NCBI GenBank assembly: GCA_022732885.1
Contig: JAIJTS010000006.1
Span: 23,659-87,658, forward strand
From: Atopobium sp.
Lineage (GTDB): Bacteria; Actinomycetota; Coriobacteriia; Coriobacteriales; Atopobiaceae
Reading direction: 5' to 3'
DNA length: 64,000 bases
Positions within the stretch are counted from its first letter, which is position 1; each line of letters begins with the position of its first letter. The notes beneath the pieces are model-generated. The model was not told the origin of the DNA. It saw only the letters and a list, made by a program, of their open reading frames with translations, and searched no databases. Of the stretch, positions 1 to 8,808 are shown piece by piece. The translations under genes and the position numbers were made by a program.

Positions 1-155
1 GTGAGGCAGTAAGCCAGTGCGCAGATGCAGACATCCTCATTGCAACTACTGAGGCACCTGCAAGCATTACCTGCCCATATGTCAGCGGTGTTCCTTTCCT
101 AACCACCATTGGTAAGGCAGCTGCTGAGCAGCAAATTCTTGATATTCTCAAGTAA
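1..155 (+). CDS. gatB: PTS galactitol-type EIIB component (C-terminal part)
   Basis: The gene enters from the left edge and only its last 50 or so codons are present, ending in LDILK and TAA. The visible part contains DILIATTEAP and the segment VSGVPFLTTIGK, which match the C-terminal half of GatB-type EIIB proteins, where the tail follows a Leu/Val-Ser-Gly-Val motif. The phosphocysteine loop would lie upstream of the window. It is followed by gatC at 239 and an EIIA gene at 2376, so all three soluble and membrane parts of one galactitol-family PTS are adjacent. The real substrate cannot be read from this fragment. Confidence 0.75.
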   Translation, partial: EAVSQCADADILIATTEAPASITCPYVSGVPFLTTIGKAAAEQQILDILK

Positions 156-238
156 GTAGTTCGGTAATTTACACCCGTTAGCCAATGGTTACTTACCACG
201 GCAGCGGGTGTTTGTATGTTGTTCGAAAGAAGGTAAGT

Positions 239-1663
239 GTGGAAGCAGTAATTTCTTTCTTCTCGTTCCTTCAGGGCCTTGGTGTTGCAGTCATGATGCC
301 AATCATCTTGACTATCATCGGTTGCGCTCTGGGAGCGGGCTTTGGTAAGAGCCTCAAAGCTGGCCTCATGGTAGGCGTTGGCTTTATTGGTCTTAACCTT
401 GTCATCAACCAGCTGTTTGGTACCGCAATTGGACCTGCAGTTCAGGAGATGATTCACCGCTTTGGTCTGACCCTTAACGTCATCGACGTTGGTTGGCCAG
501 CAGGTGCAGCAATTGCACTCGGCACCACCATTGGTCTGGTTATCATTCCTCTGGCACTTATTGTTAACCTGCTTCTTGTTCTGGTTAACTTCACTCAGAC
601 GGTCAACGTCGACATCTGGAACTACTGGCACTACGCATTCGTCGGTTCCCTTGTTGCAAACGTCACCAACAACATCATGCTTGGCTTCGCTGCAGCAATC
701 ATCGACGAGGTCATCCTGCTTGTTCTTGCTGACGCAACTGCAAAGGATGTCCAGAAGGCACTCAACATGCCAGGCGTTTCTATCTCCCAGGGCTTCTCGC
801 TTGCTTACGCACCAGTTGCTATGGGTCTGAACTGGCTGATCGATAAGATCCCTGGTGTTCGCGACATCGACATCGACGTTGAGTCCATGCAGAAGCGCTT
901 TGGTGTCTTCGGCGAGCCACTGTTCATCGGCACCATCATTGGCCTCATCATCGGCTGCGTTGCATACTTCGACGCTGCTAACATCGCAGGCTCCGTTACC
1001 AAGATTCTGACCATCGGCGTCACCCTTGGTTCCGTTCTGATTCTCATCCCTCGTATGGCAGCTCTTCTGATGGAAGGCCTCCTGCCAATCTCCGAGGCAG
1101 CTTCTAACTTCATCCAGCAGCGCGTTAAGAACCGCGGCAACATCTGGATTGGCCTTGACTCCGCAGTTGCAGTTGGTCACCCAGTCACCCTGTCCCTGGC
1201 TCTTATCTGCATCCCTCTGATGGTTCTGTTTGCACTTCTGCTTCAGCCAGTTGGCAACCAGACTCTGCCATTCGTTGACCTTGCTGCTGGCACCTACATG
1301 CTCGCAGTCGCAGTTCCTGTCTGCAAGGGTAACGGCTTCCGCGGCCTGATTATCGGTATTGTTTCCGTCATCATCGGCCTGCTGATCTCCACCGCTCTTG
1401 CTCCACTCATCACACAGTCTGCAACTCAGGCTGGCTTCGACATCGCAGCTGCAGTTGGTAGCACCGGCGTTGCTGGTTCTTCCCTAATCACCGTCCTTTC
1501 CGATGGCGGCAGCCCACTGTCTGGCCTGTTTGTTCTGTTCTCCAGCATCAACCCAATCGTTGGCGTTGTAGTAACTGGCGCAATCGCATGCGCTCTTGCT
1601 GTGTGGAACCGTGGCCGCATCCTCAAGGAGGCTGCAGCAATGCACGAGGCTCAGGAGGCTTAG
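239..1663 (+). CDS. gatC: PTS galactitol-type EIIC permease
   Basis: The 474-residue integral membrane permease translocates a hexitol or related sugar during PTS phosphorylation. It matches GatC through the DVGWPAG segment near the N-terminus, VNVDIWNYWH, KIPGVRDIDID, RFGVFGEPL and the C-terminal GGSPLSGLF motif, and is hydrophobic throughout. Start: GTG at 239 is preferred because GAAAGAAGG lies five bases before it; an in-frame ATG at 185 would add a non-family extension and has no good ribosome site. The gene lies 83 bases behind the EIIB end and 101 bases before a small membrane protein gene, with a hairpin between. Galactitol itself is only one possible substrate. Confidence 0.88.
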   Translation: MEAVISFFSFLQGLGVAVMMPIILTIIGCALGAGFGKSLKAGLMVGVGFIGLNLVINQLFGTAIGPAVQEMIHRFGLTLNVIDVGWPAGAAIALGTTIGLVIIPLALIVNLLLVLVNFTQTVNVDIWNYWHYAFVGSLVANVTNNIMLGFAAAIIDEVILLVLADATAKDVQKALNMPGVSISQGFSLAYAPVAMGLNWLIDKIPGVRDIDIDVESMQKRFGVFGEPLFIGTIIGLIIGCVAYFDAANIAGSVTKILTIGVTLGSVLILIPRMAALLMEGLLPISEAASNFIQQRVKNRGNIWIGLDSAVAVGHPVTLSLALICIPLMVLFALLLQPVGNQTLPFVDLAAGTYMLAVAVPVCKGNGFRGLIIGIVSVIIGLLISTALAPLITQSATQAGFDIAAAVGSTGVAGSSLITVLSDGGSPLSGLFVLFSSINPIVGVVVTGAIACALAVWNRGRILKEAAAMHEAQEA

Positions 1664-1698
1664 CCCCAAGAGGCCTCGTTGCCTACAAATGATTGCAA

Positions 1699-1732
1699 GG
1701 AGGCTCGCCCAGGTTTTGCTTGGCGAGCCTCT
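1699..1732 (+). terminator. Intercistronic hairpin after gatC
   Basis: AGGCTCGCC at 1701-1709 pairs with GGCGAGCCT at 1722-1730, extendable by flanking G-C pairs. Only a short T run (CTCTGTTT) follows, so it may act as a weak terminator or an mRNA-end stabiliser between the EIIC gene and the downstream genes. Confidence 0.45.
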
Positions 1733-1764
1733 CTGTTTACCGCTTAATCCAAAGGCGAGAAACC

Positions 1765-2373
1765 ATGTCCACTTCAAAGTCTTTTTCAACCAGTAAGCAC
1801 TCGTCAACCTGCAACAGCGCCGCGACCAGCGCTGCGACCCGCACCGACGCCGCGACCTGCGCTGCGACCAGCACGACCGAACCGGTCACGTACACGTACA
1901 ACCGCCGTCGCTACGTCATTGACGTACTGCTGCCCAACTACGTCTCTATAGTTGTGCTTATTGCAGCAGTCGTTCTGTTTGCGCTTGGGTTTATCCGCTG
2001 GTTGATGCTCTTTCTGGTTGTGGTTTGTCTGTACTCGATCCTCAACGCGTTTCTCGCGCATGCCTATCCTGAACAGGTTATTCTCGCCCCGGACTCAATT
2101 ACGTTTGTCACGGGAAAGCACAAATCAACCTACAAGTTGTCCCAGATCACGCAGATCCGCGTGCGAGAGGCTCCACAAGGACTTCGCTCGTACGTGCGTA
2201 TCAACAAGGCCACGCCACTGCAGGGCCGCTTCTATCTGACCTGCGGCGATATGACCGACGCCGAGGGCAACGACGCCCGAGAGGTCTACAAGCTGCTGCT
2301 TGACCTCGAGGCAAAACTAGATCCCAACGGACTGCGCGTGCGAGCGCGCCGCCAGCAACAGAAAGGAGAGTAG
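1765..2373 (+). CDS. Two-TM membrane protein inside the gat operon
   Basis: A 202-residue protein of unknown function. The first 45 residues are low complexity, rich in Ala, Thr and Ser, made from repeated GCTGCGACC-like codons. Two adjacent hydrophobic segments follow (about residues 55-100), then a soluble C-terminal region of about 100 residues of the kind seen in bacterial PH-like membrane proteins, ending in an Arg/Gln-rich tail. ATG 1765 is chosen because the upstream extension runs through the hairpin. It ends two bases before the EIIA start, so the two are translationally coupled. Placement between EIIC and EIIA suggests co-expression with the PTS, but no role can be assigned. Confidence 0.7.
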   Translation: MSTSKSFSTSKHSSTCNSAATSAATRTDAATCAATSTTEPVTYTYNRRRYVIDVLLPNYVSIVVLIAAVVLFALGFIRWLMLFLVVVCLYSILNAFLAHAYPEQVILAPDSITFVTGKHKSTYKLSQITQIRVREAPQGLRSYVRINKATPLQGRFYLTCGDMTDAEGNDAREVYKLLLDLEAKLDPNGLRVRARRQQQKGE

Positions 2374-2375
2374 CA

Positions 2376-2849
2376 ATGGCTACAACCGACGCTGAGCTTC
2401 TAAAGCCCGAGCTTGTTTTCTTTGACATCGAGGCTAAGGACGCCTTTGAGCTGTTTGACCAGCTTGAGACTCGTCTGAGCAACCTTGGTTACATCAAAAA
2501 CACCTGGAAAGAGGCAATTTCAACTCGCGAGAAGAACTATCCAACTGGACTCGCTTTTCCTGCAGGTGAGATTGCTATTCCACATACTGATCCTGTCAAC
2601 CTTGAGAAGCCTTACATCGCAATCGTGAAGCCATCTAACCCAATCAACTTTGAGCCAATGGGTGGCGATGGCGATACTGTTCCAGCAAAACTTGTCATTA
2701 ACCTGGGCATTATGCGCGACGGCGGTCAGGTAGAGATGCTCCAAAGTCTGATGGGCATTTTCATGGATGAGGCAAAGTCTGCCGACGTCTTTGGCCAGAC
2801 CACCGCAGAAGGCATGGTCGCAGCGTTCTCTAAGTACCTCTCTGAGTAA
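2376..2849 (+). CDS. gatA: PTS EIIA domain protein, galactitol/fructose type
   Basis: A 157-residue cytosolic EIIA of the mannitol/fructose/galactitol fold. It would take phosphate from HPr and pass it to EIIB. The active-site His is recognised in AIPHTD (His70), followed by the usual hydrophobic core. Length matches single-domain GatA or PtsN-type EIIA. A ribosome site (AAAGGAGAG) lies in the end of the preceding gene. Together with the EIIB fragment and EIIC it completes a PTS. A strong terminator at 2984 closes the operon. The symbol is by context; a nitrogen-PTS EIIA is less likely. Confidence 0.82.
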   Translation: MATTDAELLKPELVFFDIEAKDAFELFDQLETRLSNLGYIKNTWKEAISTREKNYPTGLAFPAGEIAIPHTDPVNLEKPYIAIVKPSNPINFEPMGGDGDTVPAKLVINLGIMRDGGQVEMLQSLMGIFMDEAKSADVFGQTTAEGMVAAFSKYLSE

Positions 2850-2983
2850 CGGTACGTGCTGCAAGTTTTGCAGGTTAGCAAGTTCTGTCCGTGCTGCTAT
2901 TATCTGCGCGCGTGCCATAAAAGCTGTGGGATTTGACGTAAAGGCTGGCATGCACGGTGTAAAAGTTGCAATCTGCACGTTAA

Positions 2984-3017
2984 TTAGCCCCAAACTTCGG
3001 TTTGGGGCTAATTTTTG
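2984..3017 (+). terminator. Rho-independent terminator of the gat operon
   Basis: TAGCCCCAAAC, loop TTCG, GTTTGGGGCTA, then ATTTTT. The perfect 11-bp stem with a tetraloop and T run is one of the clearest terminators in the window. Confidence 0.92.
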
Positions 3018-3036
3018 TCAAATTTGGGTCTAAAAA

Positions 3037-3204
3037 GGTAAAAAATCCGTTTAGTTGGAGTATTCATTTTGAAAAAGTGTCGTTTTGAGCTAATTAGTTC
3101 AAAAAATAGTTAAAACTTTTTCGTCTTTCCTGGGAAAACATCAACATAAAAAGTTGAACTAAATTCTCTGACCTCCAACTAAACGGGGTTTTTACCACTT
3201 GAAG
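3037..3204. repeat. Inverted-repeat intergenic element, copy 1
   Basis: The left end GGTAAAAAATCCGTTTAG continues to TTGGAG at 3060. The right end CTCCAACTAAACGGGG (3173) continues to TTTTTACC at 3196 and is its near-perfect complement. The trailing CACTTGAAG matches the outer flank of copy 2. The AT-rich middle of about 110 bases has no likeness to the other copies. Confidence 0.85.
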
Positions 3205-3527
3205 TTTTAAAAACAGCAAATTTTAGCGCAACCAAAATATTTTACGTATAAAACACTACAAATATGCAATTTTATGCATAATGCTTGATTTCTCATTATC
3301 AGCAACTAATTCTGACATGCACGCGTAAAGTTTGCGCAGGTAGGTTTATTTCCTTTGAAGTTGCGGTACAGTAAAAGCATACAGTCTTCAAAGACGACGG
3401 CTTTGTCCAAGCTTAAAACGCTGGTTGTTGCCCGTGCAAACCGGCGTCCGCGCCACCCGCGCCCGTGAACCTCGCGCTGCTCGTGACATCCGCCGCGCCA
3501 GCTTTGTCCAAATAAGAGAGGATACCT

Positions 3528-4790
3528 ATGTCTGAAACCATAACTAACCAGCTCCCCGATGTTGCCGAGCGCTTCATGCGCTACGTGCAGGTCGATTCCC
3601 AGTCCAACCCCGATAACGATACCGTCACACCTTCCACGCCTGCTCAGCATGAGATGGCCCGCTACCTGGGCGAAGAGCTCAAGGCACTGGGCTGCACCGA
3701 CGTCACCGTCGACGAGCACGCCTATGTAACCGGCACTTTTGCCGCATCTAAGGGTGCCGAGTCGGCTCCAGCGTTGATGCTTTGCTCGCACTTGGACTCC
3801 GTCATCGATGCACCCGCTTCGGGCGTCAAGCCACACGTCGTCCACTACGAGGGCGGTGACCTGGTCGCCGGCGTCGTCAACGGAAAGACCATCGCTACCA
3901 CCCAGGAGCAAGTCCCTGACCTCAAGGATTTCGTGGGCATGGACATCATCTGCTCCGACGGCTCCACGCTGCTTTCTGCTGACGATAAGGCTGGTGTGGC
4001 AGAGATTTGTGCGCTGCTCAAGCGCTTGGGCGACAACCCTGAGCTTGCGCATCCTACGCTCAAGATTGCATTTGTCCCCGACGAGGAGATTGGTCACGGT
4101 GCAAGCCTACTTGACCTGGACAAACTCGGCGCAGCTTACGGCTACACCGTCGACGGCGAGGCCCTTGGCGAGTTCAACTACGAGTGCTTCAACGCAGCTC
4201 ACGCCGACATCTACTTCAAGGGCGTCATGGTTCACCCCGGCAGCGCCAAAGACGTTATGATCAACGCAATTACCGTGGCTTCCGAGTTCCAGCAGATGGT
4301 TCCTGCCTTCGAGCGTCCTGAGCACACCGAGGGCTACGAGGGCTTCTACCATCCAATCGCTATCGAGGGCTCTGCGTCCGAGGTCAAGCTCAGCTATATC
4401 GTCCGCGATCACGACGCTCAGATTTTTGCCAACCGTCAGCAGGTTTTGCAGGATATCGCTGCATTCTTGAACAAGCGCTATGGCGAGAATAGCGTCCGTG
4501 TTGAAATCCATCAGGAGTATCGCAACATGGCCGAGAAGTTTGACGGCTACGAGTTCCTGATTGATTACGCACTTGAGGCAAACCGTGAGGTTGGTATTGA
4601 GCCTAAGCCAGTTGCTGCTCGCGGCGGTACCGATGGCGCACAGCTTACTTTCCGCGGCCTGCCATGCCCTAACATTGCTACCGGCGGATACAACGCTCAC
4701 TCCGTGCGCGAGTTTGTGCCCGTGCCAAGCCTTGAGGTCACCGTTGACCTTCTGGAGAAGCTCGTCGCCAAGTTTGCCGCTCGCGGCTAA
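3528..4790 (+). CDS. pepT: Peptidase T (M20 tripeptide aminopeptidase)
   Basis: A 420-residue cytosolic zinc aminopeptidase that removes the N-terminal residue of tripeptides. The metal and catalytic motifs are in order: HLD (His88, Asp90), LLSADDKAG (about 148-156), PDEEIG (Glu186-Glu187), DGEALGEF, VHPGSAK in the lid domain, and a C-terminal GYNAHSVREF His. Length matches PepT. ATG 3528 follows AGAGAGG at a good distance. It is monocistronic as far as can be seen, following a long leader, and its stop codon sits at the start of a repeated 24-base unit. The family is secure. Confidence 0.93.
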   Translation: MSETITNQLPDVAERFMRYVQVDSQSNPDNDTVTPSTPAQHEMARYLGEELKALGCTDVTVDEHAYVTGTFAASKGAESAPALMLCSHLDSVIDAPASGVKPHVVHYEGGDLVAGVVNGKTIATTQEQVPDLKDFVGMDIICSDGSTLLSADDKAGVAEICALLKRLGDNPELAHPTLKIAFVPDEEIGHGASLLDLDKLGAAYGYTVDGEALGEFNYECFNAAHADIYFKGVMVHPGSAKDVMINAITVASEFQQMVPAFERPEHTEGYEGFYHPIAIEGSASEVKLSYIVRDHDAQIFANRQQVLQDIAAFLNKRYGENSVRVEIHQEYRNMAEKFDGYEFLIDYALEANREVGIEPKPVAARGGTDGAQLTFRGLPCPNIATGGYNAHSVREFVPVPSLEVTVDLLEKLVAKFAARG

Positions 4791-4883
4791 GCGTGCTACC
4801 TGCAGCTAGGTGGGGCGTCCACGACTGCGAACCGGCTGCAACGGGTCGCGCTACTCGCGGCTAAGCGTGCTACCTGCGGCTAG
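4780..4883. repeat. Direct repeat starting over the pepT stop codon
   Basis: CTCGCGGCTAAGCGTGCTAC plus CTGC occurs at 4780 and again at 4854, each followed by a near-copy of AGCTAG. The pepT TAA lies inside the first copy. Confidence 0.7.
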
Positions 4884-4933
4884 CGCCAATCGTGCGGCTG
4901 GATGTGCCACTCGTAGCTTGATTTCTACCGTCC

Positions 4934-4976
4934 ACGCTCCCGTTCACCCTTGTCAACAAAGGGTGGTCGGGAGCGT
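4934..4976. terminator. Long hairpin upstream of the 5022 gene
   Basis: ACGCTCCCG (4934) and ACCCTT (4946) pair with AAGGGT (4959) and CGGGAGCGT (4968), giving a two-part stem of 15 pairs. No T run follows, so it may end pepT transcription with help or shape the next mRNA leader. Confidence 0.4.
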
Positions 4977-5021
4977 AGCATAATGATGATGAGTCATTGT
5001 TTTTTGTGGAGGGAGGTCGCA

Positions 5022-5564
5022 ATGCTTGCAGTGTTTTTTGGAATTATTGCCGTTGCGGCTCCTGTCACGGCCGCATTTTTAGAGCACTCGGGCAACGTTG
5101 GACTCTCCGAGCGTCGCCATAGTCATCATGACACCTATGTAACTCCTGCCGCTCTCACGCGCTCACTTATTATTGATATGGCGTTTGTGAGCGTAATTGC
5201 AGTTATTTTAGGATGGCTTTGCTCCATCAATGTATTTTCACCAAACCCAGACATTGTCATGGCATTTTTCGCGTCCTTCTCGGTAGTTATGTTTATGGCG
5301 TGGTACCTCTTGAGCCGCTATAAGGTTTCACTCTTTGATGACGAGATGGTCGTAGTGCCTTTTGTGGGCTCAGAGATTACCGTCAATTACCAGGACATTA
5401 AACGTATGGAGTGGATCGGTGGTCGCCGTGGATCTGGATTTAGAGATCTTCTAATTTGGACTTCGGATACGTCAAAGGTGCGTCTCTCGGGTATGATTGG
5501 ACTAGACCAAGTGTTGCTCAAGATTGATCGTTTTGACGTCTTGGCGCACAGTTCAACTAGGTAG
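5022..5564 (+). CDS. Small membrane protein with C-terminal PH-like region
   Basis: A 180-residue protein of unknown function. Hydrophobic segments lie at about residues 1-18, 48-70 and 78-97. A soluble region of about 80 residues follows, containing VVPFVGSEITVNYQDIKRMEW, a pattern seen in membrane proteins with a PH-type domain. ATG 5022 is preferred over an ATG at 4983 because GGAGGGAGG precedes it by six bases. It has a similar plan to the 1765 protein (membrane segments, then a beta-rich domain) but is not obviously homologous. Confidence 0.68.
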   Translation: MLAVFFGIIAVAAPVTAAFLEHSGNVGLSERRHSHHDTYVTPAALTRSLIIDMAFVSVIAVILGWLCSINVFSPNPDIVMAFFASFSVVMFMAWYLLSRYKVSLFDDEMVVVPFVGSEITVNYQDIKRMEWIGGRRGSGFRDLLIWTSDTSKVRLSGMIGLDQVLLKIDRFDVLAHSSTR

Positions 5565-5658
5565 CAGTACAAAGATGTGGCTTGAAGCTGCGTCTGCTTG
5601 GACGGCATCGCATCAAGCATTTGTCCAGCTACGCGGCGTACAGTAATGGGAGACGTTT

Positions 5659-6516
5659 GTGATTAAGCTTGTTTTATCTGATATGGACAACACGCTTGTA
5701 CCTTTTGGGAATAGGCGCGTGTCGGACTTTACGCGCAAAGCTATTCATACGCTCCTTGAAGAAACAGACATTGCGTTTGGACCATGCACCGGCCGAGATT
5801 ACGTTGAGCTCATGCGTCTTTTTAGCCTAGACGAGGCGTGCCTGCAAACAGGTGTTATGTCAACGGGCAAGCGCGTTCTGTACAAAGGCAAGACCATCTC
5901 GCTCTCTGTTTTTGATCGCAAAACATTACAGGGCGTTGCAGATGCTTTGTCTGACGAGAAAAACAGGTTTTTGGTCTGCTATCCAGAACAGACCAACCTT
6001 TTCAACCCAGCATATGTTGTTGGTGCGTCTGATAAAGATATTCTTGCTGATTACGAGCGTAGAATGGTGTTTGTTTCAGGAATTGTTGACCATGTTCCAG
6101 GCGATGTTAATTTTATTGCGGCAACAGTTGCGTGCCCGGGAACAGAAGCAGACATGGAGCGCTGTCGCCAAAAGATTGAGGCTGCTTGTCCAGATGTTTA
6201 CACGGTTTCGGTTATTCCTCAGTGGTTTGACATACTGCCAAAAGGCGTGTCTAAGCTGACTGGTTTTGAGACACTGCTGGAAAGAACGGGCATTTCCCCT
6301 GAAGAGGTGCTTGTTTTTGGAGATGGCGAGAATGACGTTGAGATTTTAAGTCAAGTTCCGCATTCAGTGGCGGTGGCAAACGCAATTCCAGAAGTCAAGC
6401 AAGTCGCACGTCACCACGTGGGTGCATCTGCAGATGATGGTGTTGCGCACGCCTTACTTGAGCTGGTACGAGCAACAAAAGCAGGGGAGACTCCCCGTTT
6501 TATGATGGAGAACTAG
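5659..6516 (+). CDS. HAD-superfamily phosphatase, Cof type
   Basis: A 285-residue cytosolic HAD hydrolase. Motif I is DMDNT (residues 8-12) with the nucleophile Asp, and motif IV is GDGEND near residue 220. The capped Cof/YidA-like plan and length fit sugar-phosphate or flavin-phosphate phosphatases; the substrate cannot be predicted. The start is GTG 5659 after GGGAGA. It is followed after one base by a second HAD gene of the same family, so the pair is probably an operon from a duplication. The GDGEND codons happen to contain one GGCGAGAA site. Confidence 0.82.
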   Translation: MIKLVLSDMDNTLVPFGNRRVSDFTRKAIHTLLEETDIAFGPCTGRDYVELMRLFSLDEACLQTGVMSTGKRVLYKGKTISLSVFDRKTLQGVADALSDEKNRFLVCYPEQTNLFNPAYVVGASDKDILADYERRMVFVSGIVDHVPGDVNFIAATVACPGTEADMERCRQKIEAACPDVYTVSVIPQWFDILPKGVSKLTGFETLLERTGISPEEVLVFGDGENDVEILSQVPHSVAVANAIPEVKQVARHHVGASADDGVAHALLELVRATKAGETPRFMMEN

Positions 6517-6517
6517 C

Positions 6518-7315
6518 ATGATTAAACTCATTGCATCAGATATGGACGGAACACTATTAGATCAAAATTCCGAGGTTCCACCAGAGACATTTGAACTTAT
6601 TGAAGAGCTGCATAAACGTGGCGTTCGCTTTGTGGCAAGTTCTGGTCGTCGTTATGATACGTTGCGTTGGTTGTTTGAGCCAGTTGCAGATAAGATTGAT
6701 TACGTAGCATCTTTGGGAACGCAGGTCTATGTAGAAAATGAGGTTATCGACCGCGAGGTTTTCTCGTCAGCTTCTGTTCGTAAGTTGTTTGAGTTGACTT
6801 CTGAGTTTGATTGTATTCATCTGGTTGTTTATGACCGCACGCACACATATTTGTTAGATGACCAGAGTTCATTTGTGCGTGAGCTTGACAAGGATTTGCC
6901 TAACGCTGAGCGCGTATTTGATCCACCTTCACCTGATGTGAGCATCATCAAGACCGCTATTTGCTGCGACTCTAGAGCTCGCTCCATGGATATGGCCATG
7001 ATTCTTGAACGCGAGATGGGCGATAGGCTGTCGTTTATGCCTTCTGGAGAAACGTGGATTGACGTGGTGCCTCGTGGTGTGAATAAGGCTACAGGTCTTG
7101 AGCAGATTCGCAGGTATTATGGTATTTCTCGTGATGAGATCGCTGTCTTTGGTGACTCCATGAATGACTACGCCATGCTTCGCTACGCAGGTACTGCCTA
7201 CGTTATGGATAATGCTCGCTATGCACTCAAGACAATTGCCACCAAGGTCATTGCGCCTAACACCGAGCAGGGCGTTCAGAAAGAAATGCGTCGTATTCTG
7301 GAAGAGTTGTCGTAA
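6518..7315 (+). CDS. HAD-superfamily phosphatase, Cof type
   Basis: A 265-residue paralogue of the preceding HAD gene. It has DMDGTL at residues 8-13, the SSGR motif II near residue 41, a cap domain, a Lys near MPSGE...VPRGVNK and the GDSMND motif IV. It starts one base after the previous stop, implying coupled translation. The stop codon TAA lies inside the first unit of a four-copy 15-base tandem repeat, which repeats the in-frame TAA. The substrate is unknown; phosphosugars are usual for this family. Confidence 0.84.
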   Translation: MIKLIASDMDGTLLDQNSEVPPETFELIEELHKRGVRFVASSGRRYDTLRWLFEPVADKIDYVASLGTQVYVENEVIDREVFSSASVRKLFELTSEFDCIHLVVYDRTHTYLLDDQSSFVRELDKDLPNAERVFDPPSPDVSIIKTAICCDSRARSMDMAMILEREMGDRLSFMPSGETWIDVVPRGVNKATGLEQIRRYYGISRDEIAVFGDSMNDYAMLRYAGTAYVMDNARYALKTIATKVIAPNTEQGVQKEMRRILEELS

Positions 7316-7369
7316 ACAGAGCTGTCGTAAACAGAGCTGACGTAAACAGAACTGTCGTAAACAGAGCTG
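7310..7369. repeat. Four-copy 15-bp tandem repeat over a stop codon
   Basis: TCGTAAACAGAGCTG repeats at 7310, 7325, 7340 (ACGTAAACAGAACTG) and 7355. The unit length is a multiple of three, so each copy carries TAA in the frame of the upstream HAD gene. Confidence 0.9.
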
Positions 7370-7509
7370 ATAAAAGTAGCTCTTTAGGCGTTATAGTTCG
7401 CACGTGTTTTGTTAGTAACTTTGAGCGCGTCCATAAACCAAATTGTTTTTATGACCATTTGGCGATAATTTCATGCCGTTGAACCCGTTTTTCTCTCAGT
7501 CTCATAGAC

Positions 7510-7538
7510 TTATTTCGAGAGTCGAAATAAGGTAGTAT
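7510..7538 (+). promoter_or_regulatory. Palindromic operator and -10 of the ROK-like gene
   Basis: TTATTTCGA and TCGAAATAA form a perfect 9-bp inverted repeat around GAG (7510-7530). TAGTAT at 7533-7538 is a plausible -10, so the palindrome covers the -35 and spacer. This suggests repression of the regulator gene by its own product. Confidence 0.6.
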
Positions 7539-7565
7539 AGACAAAAGAGAGAGGAGGGGATACAT

Positions 7566-8627
7566 ATGGCAATTATCAGCACTAAAGACATTGCTTATTC
7601 CAATAAACGTGCAGTTATTCAGGCATTATGTCAGAAAAACGCTTTGTCTCGTGTTGAATTAGCGCGAGAATTATCCCTTTCTCCTAGTACCGTTACCTCT
7701 ATTGTTCAAGACTTGCTTCAGACAAAATTGGTTGAAGAAAGTTCAGAGCGTGTGGTTACTGCTGGTAGATCAAAGACACTTCTGCAACTTGCTCCAGAAT
7801 TTGGTCTTTTGGGGCTCATTAGGGTTTCTCGCCAATCGCAAGAGCTTGTACTTGTAGATATGGCTCTTAATGAGTATGCGCGTACTACCTTGTCAAAAGA
7901 ATCTCCTTCTGGAGAAACTCTTCTTAAAGGCGCTAAGGTTGCACTCTCAAACCTCATTGATTCCAATGCAGTTCTCAAAGGGATTGGAATTTTGCTTGAA
8001 GGAGACGTGATGGAGTCAGAGCTTTCCGTCATGTATTCAACAGGGCATGATTCGGCAACAATTTCTCTGGTACAAGCACTGGAGAGTACCTTTAGGGTAG
8101 TGGTAAAGCAGTTTGAACAGAGTGATTTTGCTCTTTCCCAAGTAGAGAGTGCAGACAATATTTCTGATATTGCCTCGTACTTGCATCTTTCATTTGGAAC
8201 TCGAGTTGTAGCTCAAGTTGTCTGCAATAACAACTTGCTTCCTATGAAAGAGGGTCTGAATGCAGATGTTACTCAGCAACTTGTAAGCGCAGATGGACTA
8301 CAGCTTGATAAATTAGTGGGCCTTATTAGTACAGCTCAGAGCTTGTTTTCTTTGGATGCTGTAGTTGTGTCTGTACCTGAAGAAGAGAGTTCTACTTCTA
8401 TGCTTCAGACGGATACATCGCATAAGTCATTGGCAATTCCCGCGCTTTTGTCGCAAAAGTTTGGTCAGTTTGAGGATTTTCCAAAGCTGATCGTAACAAG
8501 AATGACATCAAGAAACTTACTAAAAGACGCCGTTTCTGCCCTAAGGTTTGCTTGTCTTTGTCCAGAAACTGTTCAACTTTGGAAACGAGCGCTGGTTTCT
8601 GGGTGGCGTCCAGTAAGTTCTGCGTAA
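7566..8627 (+). CDS. ROK/XylR-like transcriptional repressor
   Basis: A 353-residue regulator. Residues about 10-70 form a MarR-like winged helix (SRVELARELSLSPSTVTSIVQDL with a following AGRSK wing), as in ROK repressors. The C-terminal part is the right length for a ROK sensor domain, but I see neither the ATP-binding DxGGT motif nor the zinc-binding Cys cluster, so it is unlikely to be a sugar kinase. It stands before the permease-HyuA operon at 8809 and may control it. A palindrome over its own promoter supports autoregulation. The inducer is unknown. Confidence 0.75.
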   Translation: MAIISTKDIAYSNKRAVIQALCQKNALSRVELARELSLSPSTVTSIVQDLLQTKLVEESSERVVTAGRSKTLLQLAPEFGLLGLIRVSRQSQELVLVDMALNEYARTTLSKESPSGETLLKGAKVALSNLIDSNAVLKGIGILLEGDVMESELSVMYSTGHDSATISLVQALESTFRVVVKQFEQSDFALSQVESADNISDIASYLHLSFGTRVVAQVVCNNNLLPMKEGLNADVTQQLVSADGLQLDKLVGLISTAQSLFSLDAVVVSVPEEESSTSMLQTDTSHKSLAIPALLSQKFGQFEDFPKLIVTRMTSRNLLKDAVSALRFACLCPETVQLWKRALVSGWRPVSSA

Positions 8628-8808
8628 GTAAGTGGTAAGAAGCCTGTAGGAGATCAGTACGCGTCAGGCTCTTAAAAGGTGTTTCTCGGCTTTGTCTGCT
8701 CATCAAAGCCGTCAACGCGGTGCTCATGCATCTATAGAAGTACGTGTAGGTTGTTTGAAAAGAGATAGCTGCACTTGCTATCAAACTAGGTATTCCTAAG
8801 GAGGAAAC

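Larger units (their letters stand above)
2850..3527. other. Intergenic region between EIIA and pepT
   Basis: It holds the terminator at 2984 and inverted-repeat element copy 1 at 3037-3204. An AT-rich stretch (3205-3340) follows, likely with the pepT promoter. Then comes a GC-rich leader of about 120 bases in which GCTTTGTCCAA occurs twice (about 3400 and 3500). No gene is supported here; a reverse reading frame across this area is an antisense shadow of pepT. Confidence 0.6.
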
